From the NCBI GenBank assembly GCA_900541895.1, contig UWSI01000039.1, positions 1 through 15,429 on the forward strand: DNA of 15,429 nt, in the 5' to 3' direction. Position numbers and translations under genes: made by a program. Each line of letters opens with the position of its first letter. Within the stretch, counting starts at the first letter, position 1. The notes beneath the pieces are model-generated. The model saw nothing but the letters and a program-made list of their open reading frames with translations, was not told the origin of the DNA and did not search any database. Source of the stretch: an uncultured Actinomyces sp. (GTDB taxonomy: Bacteria > Actinomycetota > Actinomycetes > Actinomycetales > Actinomycetaceae). Shown here one piece after another: positions 1-5,831 of this stretch.

Positions 1-18
1 AGCTTGCCAAAGCAAGCT
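1..18 (-). terminator. Perfect hairpin downstream of the GntR gene, possible terminator
   Basis: AGCTTGC (1-7) and GCAAGCT (12-18) are exact reverse complements around a CAAA loop. They lie 35 bp past the stop of the minus-strand GntR gene. The outer side of the stem and any T-tract on the minus strand fall outside the window, so the stem could be longer and termination cannot be confirmed. Confidence 0.4.
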
Positions 19-52
19 CCCCACACCCCTAAAGTTTTCATTTATCGGTGGA

Positions 53-823
53 TCAGTCTTCTTCTTGCGACAGAGAACCCAAAGCTTGGTTGAGCGGATC
101 GTAGTGGGCAAAGACGGCACGACGGTATCCCTCAAGATCGCCGTTTTCTGCGCTGACCAGCATGGCCTCGTGGGCGCGAGCAGTTTCCGGAAGACCTTCA
201 AAACCCCGATGAATCTGCGGGAGGGCCATCATGTGAATCATCCACATGGCATTGACTAGCTGCTCGGCAAGGGGGTTATTGATCTTCTTCAAGAGCTCGG
301 TGTGAAATTCAATGTCTTCGTCCATGAAGAACTCGCTGCGCTGAGCCTTTGTGATCATCTGGTCGACCAATTCATGAAGATGATCATCATGCGTGCCCTG
401 AAGTGCCTGGATTGCCTCGCTTGCCAAACCTAAGTCCAGAACTTGGCGGACCCGCAAAACCTGGGACAAGGCCTCGGCAGAATCAGGAGCAGTAGAGGAG
501 CGAAGGAAAACAGTCTTGATTAACGGGCGAAGTGTCATATCACCGACAAAAGCACCGCGTCCTTGCTGGACATCAACAATCTCAAGAGCTTTGAGCTGGC
601 GCAGTGCCTCGCGTACCGATGAACGTGATACGCCGAGAGAATCGCATAAAGCTGATTCTGTGGGAAGAGGATCTCCGGGTTGCAAGTGATTAGCGACGAT
701 GTACTGCTCGATCGCTTCCATCGTTGTTTCGGTGCGCGAAAGTAATGCTGGAGCTGGCGACTGCATCGCGCTCCGGTGTGCGAACACTCCAGCGTCGGGG
801 TGAGGCGATTGAATTTCGGACAT
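53..823 (-). CDS. GntR-family (FadR/FCD subfamily) transcriptional regulator
   Basis: This is a one-component DNA-binding repressor or activator of the FadR type, 256 aa, which normally responds to a small organic acid or sugar acid. Residues about 32-95 form the winged HTH, with the typical LPTESALCDSLGVSRSSVRE stretch at 53-72. Residues about 115-245 form the all-helical FCD ligand domain, recognisable from VRQVLDLGLASEA. Asp170, His174, His218 and His240 are placed like the metal ligands of FCD proteins. The ATG at 823 has only a weak Shine-Dalgarno. An in-frame ATG at 764-766 has GGAG four bases upstream and would give a protein 19 residues shorter that still keeps the whole HTH. The gene is divergent from secA. 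No metabolic gene adjoins it, so its ligand and targets cannot be inferred, and a target operon may lie left of the window. Family confidence is high; effector unknown. Confidence 0.92.
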   Translation of the reverse strand: MSEIQSPHPDAGVFAHRSAMQSPAPALLSRTETTMEAIEQYIVANHLQPGDPLPTESALCDSLGVSRSSVREALRQLKALEIVDVQQGRGAFVGDMTLRPLIKTVFLRSSTAPDSAEALSQVLRVRQVLDLGLASEAIQALQGTHDDHLHELVDQMITKAQRSEFFMDEDIEFHTELLKKINNPLAEQLVNAMWMIHMMALPQIHRGFEGLPETARAHEAMLVSAENGDLEGYRRAVFAHYDPLNQALGSLSQEED

Positions 824-924
824 TGTTTAGACTCTTTCGCACCTGGGGAGCTGCTCCTCGACGTAGAAGAGAAGACCGCAAGGTTGTGCGCACAGACCCA
901 TTTCTACGCGCGTAATTTCCTGAC

Positions 925-939
925 TTGTACAGCGTACCA
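925..939. promoter_or_regulatory. Candidate GntR-type operator
   Basis: TTGTACAGCGTACCA reads T-T/G-GTAC on both strands around a 3-base centre. FadR-type regulators commonly bind short palindromes of the form TNGT-N-ACNA. The site is about 100 bp upstream of the divergent GntR gene, so autoregulation is plausible. No second copy was seen in the window, so this is inference from position and symmetry. Confidence 0.35.
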
Positions 940-1053
940 TTGCTCGTGTGTTGAGTTGTCGGATATCAGTTGTCGGGTTGATTTTGAATCACTGATGAAC
1001 AAGTTCAGAGCAATCGGTTTGCAGAGAAAAACGACACGGTTGTTGGGATGAAG

Positions 1054-1082
1054 TCGAAAGCGCCGACGGAAATTCGTAGACT
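1054..1082 (+). promoter_or_regulatory. Possible secA promoter
   Basis: TCGAAA (1054-1059) and TAGACT (1077-1082) are separated by 17 bp. Each matches the housekeeping -35 and -10 consensus at four of six positions. Transcription would begin near 1089, giving a leader of about 50 nt. This is a weak call. Confidence 0.3.
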
Positions 1083-1139
1083 AGAAGAAGTGTGCTCGAC
1101 GCACGCCCGGATCATCCGGTCACAATCCCAGGAGTCCCC

Positions 1140-3947
1140 GTGTCCATTATTGACAAGATCCTCCGAGCTGGAGAAGGACGCACCTTGCGTCAACTCGACC
1201 GGCTCGCCTCGCAAGTTGATGCTCTTCAAGAAGACTTTGAAGCTCTCACTGATGAGGAATTGCGCGGAAAAACAGAGGAATTTAAAGAGCGCCTCAATGA
1301 AGGCGAAACCTTGGATGACATCCTGGTTGAGGCTTTTGCGACCGTTCGCGAAGCAGCATGGCGTACCCTGCGTCAGCGTCCCTTCCACGTTCAGGTCATG
1401 GGTGGTATTGCTCTGCACCGAGGCAATATCGCAGAAATGAAAACTGGTGAAGGTAAGACGCTCGTTGCGACTATGCCTTCTTACTTGCGTGCACTGACCG
1501 GTAAGGGCGTTCACGTTGTTACCGTGAACGATTATCTGGCGAAGTACCAATCTGATCTGATGGCCCGCGTCTACAATTTCCTGGGACTCACCGTGGGCTG
1601 TGTGTTGGTTGGACAAGAGCCGGAAGAGCGACGCGAGCAGTACAACGCAGATATTACGTACGGAACGAATAACGAATTCGGTTTTGATTACCTGCGTGAC
1701 AATATGGCGCAGCGTCCGGAAGACATGGTTCAACGTGGCCATAACTTCGTGATCGTCGATGAGGTCGACTCGATTCTGATTGACGAGGCTCGTACCCCTC
1801 TGATTATCTCTGGTCCAGCCTCCGGCGATGTCAATCGCTGGTACACGGAGTTCGCGCGCATCGCCAATATTCTGGTTCGCGATGAGGACTACGAAGTCGA
1901 TGAGAAGAAGAAGACTATCGGTGTCCTTGAGCCAGGTATCGATAAGGTTGAAGATCAGCTAGGAGTCGAGAACCTCTACGAAGCAGCTAATACTCCGCTG
2001 ATTGGCTTCCTCAATAACGCAATTCGCGCAAAGGAACTCTTCCACCGCGATCGCGATTACATTGTTGACGGGGGAGAGGTTCTGATCGTTGACGAGCACA
2101 CTGGCCGTGTGCTTCCTGGGCGCCGCTACAACGATGGCATGCACCAAGCGATCGAAGCGAAGGAAGGCGTGAAGATCCAGGCTGAGAATCAGACCCTGGC
2201 AACGATTACTCTTCAGAACTACTTCCGTCTGTACCCCGAGGGCTCGCGTTCGGGTATGACCGGTACTGCAGAAACCGAAGCTGCAGAATTCGCCTCGACC
2301 TACAAGATTGGTGTTATTCCGATTCCGACGAACCGTCCGATGATTCGTAAGGATCAGGGCGACCTTGTCTATCCGACCGAGGCCGGTAAGTTCCGCGCGA
2401 TCATTGACGATATCGAAGAACGTCACGCGGCTGGGCAGCCAGTTTTGGTTGGTACTGCATCGGTTCAAAAGTCCGAGCTTCTGTCGCGGATGCTTAAAGA
2501 ACGTAAGATTCCGCACCAGGTTCTGAACGCCAAGCAGCATGCGCGTGAAGCTCAGATTGTTGCAATGGCCGGTCGTAAGGGCGCAGTGACCGTTGCGACG
2601 AACATGGCAGGCCGCGGTACCGACATCATGCTCGGTGGAAACTCCGAGTTCCTTGCTCAGGCAAACCTTGCCGCTCGCGGGTTGGACCCGAAGGCTGACG
2701 CAGAAGAATACCGTCGCGCGTGGCCGGAAGCCCTCGCCGAGGCCGAGGCCGCAGTCGAGGCCGAGCGCGAAGAAGTTCGTGAGCTGGGTGGTTTGTATGT
2801 GCTGGGGTCGGAGCGTCACGAATCCCGCCGTATCGACAATCAGCTTCGAGGCCGTAGTGGTCGTCAAGGCGATCCCGGTGAATCTCGTTTCTACCTGTCG
2901 ATGGAAGATGACCTCATGCGTCTCTTCTCCTCAGGCCTCGCGCAGCGCATTATGGCCTCGGGTGCTTATCCCGAGGATCAGCCGCTAGAAAATCGTATCG
3001 TCACCCGTTCGATTGCCTCCGCGCAGCACCAAGTTGAGGCTCGTAACTTCGAGATTCGAAAGAACGTCTTGAAGTATGACGATGTGATGACTGACCAGCG
3101 TGAGCTGATCTATGAGCAGCGCTGTCGCGTCCTAGAAGGCGAGGATTTGGGACCCCAGATGAAGGGTTTCATGGAGTCCTTGGTATCCGGGATCATCGCG
3201 GAAAAGACCAATGGTCTGGCGCCTCGTGAATGGAATCTCAAGGAACTGTGGGACACCCTGCGCGGTTACTACCCGCCCTCGGTTACTCCCGAGGAAGTTG
3301 AAGAGCAGTATGGCGGCCACGGCTCGCTGACCCGCGATGACCTGATGCGCGAGGTCTTGGGCGATATTGAAACCCAGTACCAAGAAGCAGAAGAGCAGCT
3401 CAATCGCAACCCTCTGGCTATTCAGCAGCTCGGTGATGAACCGATGCGTACGCTGGAACGACGAGTAGTGATTGCAACTGTTGATCGTCTGTGGCGTGAA
3501 CACCTCTACGAGATGGATTACCTGAAGGAGGGTATCGGTCTTCGTGCGATGGGTCAGCGTGATCCTCTTGTCGAATATAAGGACGAGGGTGCGCGGATGT
3601 TTAACACGATGATGGATCGCATTCGCGAGGAAAGCGTTCAGCAAATCTTCTCCTACGCACGTCAATTCCAGTTGGCGTATGAGCAAGCTCGTGAACGCGC
3701 GGCGGTCGAAGAACAGGCAGAGGGCGTATCTGAGGCTGAACTCAGCGAGGATGCACGCCGCAAAGCTGCTGAGACCGAAGAGCGGGCTATCGAGCGTTCC
3801 GCATCCGTTATGGGCGATGTGGGACGGGAGAAGACTTCTGCGCGTCTGAGCTATTCTTCGCCAGATCAAGACGGTGAGACGACCTCGACAACTGAGGGAA
3901 GCAATCGTGCTCAGCGTCGCGCAGCAAAGAAGCGTAAGAAGCGCTGA
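1140..3947 (+). CDS. secA: Preprotein translocase ATPase SecA
   Basis: SecA drives unfolded preproteins through the SecYEG channel by ATP hydrolysis at the inner face of the cytoplasmic membrane. The GTG at 1140 is chosen because AGGAG (1130-1134) lies five bases upstream and the protein then opens MSIIDKILRAGEGR, like other SecA N-termini. The reading frame stays open 16 codons further upstream without a ribosome site. The product is 935 aa, normal for actinobacterial SecA1. Walker A MKTGEGKT is at 100-107 and the DEVD Walker B at 207-210, followed by SILIDEARTPLIISG. The second motor domain has GTASVQKSE, TNMAGRGTDI and QLRGRSGRQGDPG. The C-terminus ends in a basic run (RAQRRAAKKRKKR), and no CxC...CH zinc motif is seen there. 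The gene ends at its own terminator and converges with the Rv3235-family gene. It is the essential SecA1-type paralogue by motif content; whether a SecA2 exists elsewhere is not visible. Confidence 0.98.
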   Translation: MSIIDKILRAGEGRTLRQLDRLASQVDALQEDFEALTDEELRGKTEEFKERLNEGETLDDILVEAFATVREAAWRTLRQRPFHVQVMGGIALHRGNIAEMKTGEGKTLVATMPSYLRALTGKGVHVVTVNDYLAKYQSDLMARVYNFLGLTVGCVLVGQEPEERREQYNADITYGTNNEFGFDYLRDNMAQRPEDMVQRGHNFVIVDEVDSILIDEARTPLIISGPASGDVNRWYTEFARIANILVRDEDYEVDEKKKTIGVLEPGIDKVEDQLGVENLYEAANTPLIGFLNNAIRAKELFHRDRDYIVDGGEVLIVDEHTGRVLPGRRYNDGMHQAIEAKEGVKIQAENQTLATITLQNYFRLYPEGSRSGMTGTAETEAAEFASTYKIGVIPIPTNRPMIRKDQGDLVYPTEAGKFRAIIDDIEERHAAGQPVLVGTASVQKSELLSRMLKERKIPHQVLNAKQHAREAQIVAMAGRKGAVTVATNMAGRGTDIMLGGNSEFLAQANLAARGLDPKADAEEYRRAWPEALAEAEAAVEAEREEVRELGGLYVLGSERHESRRIDNQLRGRSGRQGDPGESRFYLSMEDDLMRLFSSGLAQRIMASGAYPEDQPLENRIVTRSIASAQHQVEARNFEIRKNVLKYDDVMTDQRELIYEQRCRVLEGEDLGPQMKGFMESLVSGIIAEKTNGLAPREWNLKELWDTLRGYYPPSVTPEEVEEQYGGHGSLTRDDLMREVLGDIETQYQEAEEQLNRNPLAIQQLGDEPMRTLERRVVIATVDRLWREHLYEMDYLKEGIGLRAMGQRDPLVEYKDEGARMFNTMMDRIREESVQQIFSYARQFQLAYEQARERAAVEEQAEGVSEAELSEDARRKAAETEERAIERSASVMGDVGREKTSARLSYSSPDQDGETTSTTEGSNRAQRRAAKKRKKR

Positions 3948-3972
3948 TCGATCACTGTGACTGATTGTTGAG

Positions 3973-4010
3973 GGCGGCATGCACCACGCGGTGCATGCCG
4001 CCACTGTTTT
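3973..4010 (+). terminator. Intrinsic terminator of secA
   Basis: GGCGGCATGCACC (3973-3985) pairs perfectly with GGTGCATGCCGCC (3990-4002) as a 13 bp stem around ACGC. It is followed by ACTG and TTTT (4007-4010). It lies between the convergent secA and Rv3235-family genes. The minus strand has no T-run after the stem, so it mainly serves secA. Confidence 0.9.
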
Positions 4011-4023
4011 ATCTGTAGTGTCC

Positions 4024-4491
4024 TTACAAGACATCCAATGCGGTGACGATCCATCTGTTTTTAAAAGTCTGCAGACGCATGGAGATGACATGACGGCCTT
4101 CTCCTTGTGCGATGATCACACAGGATTCGATGACCGTTGCTGAAGTTTGGCTGATATGCCATTGAACGGGGCGACAAGGCTCGCGTCGAAAGCTACGTGG
4201 ATCTCTGTCGATAATGGTGACAAGTCGTCGGTAGAGCGGTGGAACCAGCCAGCGTCGGAGTTGTTCGTAGGGGCGAAGGTGGAGAAGGACCTCCATAATG
4301 CCGCGAGCTAGTCCAATTGACCACTGGCATAAATTCGTAATTTCTTGTTCTTGTGGAATCAGAGGATTCTCGGCATTGAGATACGAGTTCAGCGTTGTTG
4401 GGCTATTAACAGGAGTATCTCGCGAAAGGTCCCAGCTGATTCGGAAAGCATGGTCTGCTGGTGGGAGCAATACTCTCGACTGTCGTGGCAT
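4024..4491 (-). CDS. Rv3235-family protein
   Basis: This is a 155 aa protein of the actinobacterial Rv3235 family, which has no established biochemical role. The family core is visible as LARGIMEVLLHLRPYEQLRRW (about 61-81), then WLVPPLYRRL, a central VIESCVIIAQGEGR strand region and the closing RWIVTALDV. The start at 4489-4491 is chosen because AAGGAG (complement of 4500-4505) lies eight bases upstream. In-frame ATGs at 4521 and 4668 lack such a site and would add unrelated sequence. No signal peptide or membrane segment is seen. The gene sits beside secA, as is common in this phylum, but on the opposite strand and after the secA terminator, so it is not in the secA operon. Its leader can fold over the ribosome-binding site (see 4494-4566). 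A role linked to secretion is not supported by anything in the sequence. Confidence 0.85.
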   Translation of the reverse strand: MPRQSRVLLPPADHAFRISWDLSRDTPVNSPTTLNSYLNAENPLIPQEQEITNLCQWSIGLARGIMEVLLHLRPYEQLRRWLVPPLYRRLVTIIDRDPRSFRREPCRPVQWHISQTSATVIESCVIIAQGEGRHVISMRLQTFKNRWIVTALDVL

Positions 4492-4493
4492 TG

Positions 4494-4566
4494 TCAAGAC
4501 TCCTTGGACGGCTGTATTCATGGGGGGAGACGCCTCGTCTTTGAGGCGGATACTGTGGAGTCTTGA
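4494..4566 (-). promoter_or_regulatory. Leader inverted repeat that can sequester the Shine-Dalgarno
   Basis: On the mRNA strand TCAAGACTCC (complement of 4557-4566) is the exact reverse complement of GGAGTCTTGA (complement of 4494-4503). The second arm contains the GGAG of the ribosome-binding site of the Rv3235-family gene. Between the arms is a further 6 bp hairpin, CGCCTC/GAGGCG (4531-4536 with 4543-4548). The paired form would hide the ribosome site. This assumes translation starts at 4491 and transcription starts upstream of 4566. Confidence 0.5.
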
Positions 4567-4591
4567 GGAATTATGTTGAGCTGTCAATCCA

Positions 4592-4597
4592 ACTATA
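4592..4597 (-). promoter_or_regulatory. Possible -10 element for the Rv3235-family gene
   Basis: On the minus strand this reads TATAGT, five of six to the -10 consensus. It would give a leader of about 95 nt that includes the whole inverted repeat at 4494-4566. No good -35 is seen at 16-18 bp. Confidence 0.3.
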
Positions 4598-4628
4598 AAA
4601 TGCTTGTGTATGCGAAATGCCTGTTTAG

Positions 4629-4653
4629 GGAATGTATCTCCGGCGTGAATGTT
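4629..4653 (+). promoter_or_regulatory. GGAAT-N17-GTT element, SigR/SigH-like, orphan
   Basis: GGAAT (4629-4633) and GTT (4651-4653) are 17 bases apart, the same arrangement as upstream of sigR (13134-13158). ECF sigma factors of the SigR/SigH group recognise GGAAT/GGAAC plus GTT with about 18 bases between. No plus-strand gene follows closely; a transcript would run through 4660-4900 and then antisense to the small HTH gene. Confidence 0.3.
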
Positions 4654-4797
4654 GTTTAGTTTTATCAATTTTTATATGAAAATGAAGTCGTCAAGGTAGA
4701 CGTATACATCAGTGGCAACAAAACAAGGATCTATTCAATCTCAGTAAAAATTGAGAAAACGTGCAGCTGCTCATGGGAAAACATCCAGATTTAGCGT

Positions 4798-4806
4798 TGT
4801 GGATAA
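4798..4806 (-). promoter_or_regulatory. Single DnaA-box-like 9-mer
   Basis: TGTGGATAA is the exact reverse complement of the classical DnaA box TTATCCACA. It is a lone copy in non-coding DNA, not an origin. Confidence 0.25.
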
Positions 4807-4853
4807 GCTGTTTTTTGCCGTGAAAAGACTTAGGATCATGCATCCTTCGAACG

Positions 4854-4882
4854 AAAAAGTGGGCAGAGAAATCTCTGCCCAC
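4854..4882 (-). terminator. Intrinsic terminator of the small HTH gene
   Basis: GTGGGCAGAG (4859-4868) and CTCTGCCCAC (4873-4882) form a perfect 10 bp stem with a 4-base loop. On the minus strand the stem is followed at once by five T (4854-4858). It lies 18 bp beyond the HTH-gene stop codon, and the T-tract exists only in that direction. Confidence 0.9.
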
Positions 4883-4900
4883 ATCTGACATCTCCTAGGG

Positions 4901-5107
4901 TTATGCGGTGTGGCTTAAGCGTGCACGTGAATGCTCGTATTGGGTTTGGATAAATTCTTCGAGGACGGATTCTTCAACACGCCACATACGCTTGCCTCCC
5001 AATTGGATTGCCGGTAGCTCGCCGGAATTTACCAGTGAGCGCGCAGCGGAAAGCGTAATGTTGAGTGTCTCGGCGACCTCGGCGAGAGTGAGGAATCGTT
5101 GATTCAT
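4901..5107 (-). CDS. Small excisionase/BldC-type helix-turn-helix DNA-binding protein
   Basis: A 68 aa protein made almost entirely of a MerR-like winged HTH of the HTH_17 (excisionase/BldC) type. Residues 6-25 (LTLAEVAETLNITLSAARSL) are the HTH, SGELPAIQLGGKRMWRV the wing, and VEESVLEEFIQTQYE the closing helix. Such proteins act either as phage excisionases or as chromosomal regulators. With no integrase or phage gene nearby and the core genes secA and DUF6912 beside it, a chromosomal regulator is more likely. The ATG at 5105-5107 gives the usual N-terminus (MNQRFLTLAEVAE); an ATG four codons upstream is possible, and neither has a clear Shine-Dalgarno. The gene is monocistronic, with its own terminator, and is divergent from the DUF6912-like gene. 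Its target is unknown. Confidence 0.85.
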   Translation of the reverse strand: MNQRFLTLAEVAETLNITLSAARSLVNSGELPAIQLGGKRMWRVEESVLEEFIQTQYEHSRARLSHTA

Positions 5108-5206
5108 ACCTATAATCATGCCATTATTTTCGGGATTTTTGGAGCCTATAAAGCAATTACTTTTGAGCTATTTGTGCAGATGAAAGCCTGTTGATTGCTC
5201 TTCGCT

Positions 5207-5231
5207 GGAATCATGGACGATCGATTAAGTT
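5207..5231 (+). promoter_or_regulatory. GGAAT-N17-GTT element upstream of the DUF6912-like gene
   Basis: GGAAT (5207-5211) and GTT (5229-5231) have the same 17-base gap as the copy in front of sigR. The next plus-strand gene starts at 5367, so transcription would begin near 5238 with a leader of about 130 nt. Confidence 0.35.
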
Positions 5232-5329
5232 CGGATAATGTCACTCGTGTCAATTTGATTACTGCTACTTCATTTCACTTAATGTCATTTCGTTCTTGTC
5301 TGACACCTCTTCAGATGAATGTGGGTGGC

Positions 5330-5358
5330 TTAAGACAGTACGCACTTTCGTGCATAAA
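5330..5358 (+). promoter_or_regulatory. Possible housekeeping promoter giving a leaderless mRNA
   Basis: TTAAGA (5330-5335) and CATAAA (5353-5358) are 17 bp apart. The ATG of the DUF6912-like gene starts nine bases after the -10 element, so the transcript could begin at or within 1-2 bases of the start codon. This agrees with the absence of a Shine-Dalgarno. A small GCAC-TTTC-GTGC dyad (5342-5353) lies in the spacer. Confidence 0.35.
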
Positions 5359-5366
5359 CTTGTGAT

Positions 5367-5828
5367 ATGCGAATCTATTACCCTGTTCTTGCTCGCGAAT
5401 TGGAAGAGGGGAACTTGGCGCCCCGGCCCGCCTACTGTGTCGACCCTTCCTCTTCGTTGCATGGTGAAGAGTTAGAACTTGCCGAAGACGATGCACGCGA
5501 TTTAGCTGCCCTTGATTCCTTGGCGCTACTACGCGATGAACAAGGTGCGCCCAGTCGTTGCATTATCGCTGCAGATATCGAGGGCGTTTCCGTCGCGCCC
5601 TACGATGGTGAGGTTGCTCAGACACAGCCCTGCGCTCCGGTTGAAAGCCATATTGCCGCCTACTTTATCGATCATCCCGATGCTTCAGAGAAGGTCCGTG
5701 CAGTCCTTGACGCACAGACTCAAGACGAGGCGGACGAGGCTGTTGCCAGGCTGTGGGATGAAAGCATGGAATGGTACGCCCCGGAAGAGCGTGAGGACGT
5801 CATCCGTATTCTTCGCCAGATGCGCTGA
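5367..5828 (+). CDS. Uncharacterised protein, DUF6912-like
   Basis: A 153 aa acidic protein without signal peptide, membrane segment or recognisable catalytic motif. It opens MRIYYPVLARELEEG and contains EDDARDLAALDSLALLRD (about 41-58), then RCIIAADIEGV. The C-terminal half is ESHIAAYFIDHPDASEKVRAV followed by an acidic helical end (EADEAVARLWDESMEWYAPEER). This pattern resembles the DUF6912 family that many actinobacteria carry near secA and small HTH genes. The assignment is from memory of the family, not a search. The only good start is the ATG at 5367, which has no ribosome site and may be leaderless. It converges with sbcC, whose stop begins 3 bp past this stop. Function unknown. Confidence 0.75.
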   Translation: MRIYYPVLARELEEGNLAPRPAYCVDPSSSLHGEELELAEDDARDLAALDSLALLRDEQGAPSRCIIAADIEGVSVAPYDGEVAQTQPCAPVESHIAAYFIDHPDASEKVRAVLDAQTQDEADEAVARLWDESMEWYAPEEREDVIRILRQMR

Positions 5829-5831
5829 CGG

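Larger units (their letters stand above)
824..1139. other. Divergent GntR/secA intergenic region with small repeats
   Basis: The 316 bp hold no convincing gene. Visible elements are: a gapped palindrome TTGTACAGCGTACCA (925-939); two direct copies of AGTTGTCGG (954-962 and 968-976, 14 bp period) with a one-mismatch relative of the core at 1039-1047; the dyads TGATT-TTG-AATCA (979-991) and TGAAC-AA-GTTCA (996-1007); and a weak secA promoter near 1054-1082. In many actinobacteria the ribosome hibernation factor gene hpf sits upstream of secA, but it is not here. Confidence 0.5.
4492..4900. other. Non-coding gap between Rv3235-family gene and small HTH gene
   Basis: These 409 bp are AT-richer than their neighbours and carry no convincing gene. 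They hold the structured leader of the Rv3235-family gene (4494-4566), a TATAGT -10-like hexamer on the minus strand (complement of 4592-4597), a minus-strand TTGACA (4582-4587) without a matching -10, a plus-strand GGAAT-N17-GTT element (4629-4653), a DnaA-box-like 9-mer (4798-4806), a small AGGAT/ATCCT dyad (4832-4846) and the HTH-gene terminator (4854-4882). Confidence 0.6.

Noticed and set aside
996..1007. TGAACAAGTTCA as a LexA (SOS) box upstream of secA
   Set aside because: Gram-positive SOS boxes have four bases between GAAC and GTTC; here there are two, and secA is not an SOS gene.
1959..2867. 302 aa minus-strand open frame inside secA
   Set aside because: It is fully antisense to the SecA motor domains, whose motifs are intact; the long frame is explained by codon bias.
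3132..4091. 319 aa minus-strand open frame over the secA 3' end
   Set aside because: It is antisense to conserved SecA sequence and crosses the secA terminator; its residues show no domain pattern.
4709..4891. Minus-strand 60 aa open frame in the gap before the HTH terminator
   Set aside because: It runs through the terminator stem, has no convincing ribosome site and its composition (many Ser, Cys, Phe, Lys) resembles translated AT-rich spacer.
4901..5107. Small HTH protein as a phage excisionase marking an integrated element
   Set aside because: No integrase, phage gene, tRNA or att-like repeat is present, and its neighbours are core actinobacterial genes.
5111..5116. Plus-strand TATAAT as a promoter -10
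   Set aside because: It has no -35-like hexamer at 16-18 bp and lies just upstream of the HTH gene in the opposite direction.
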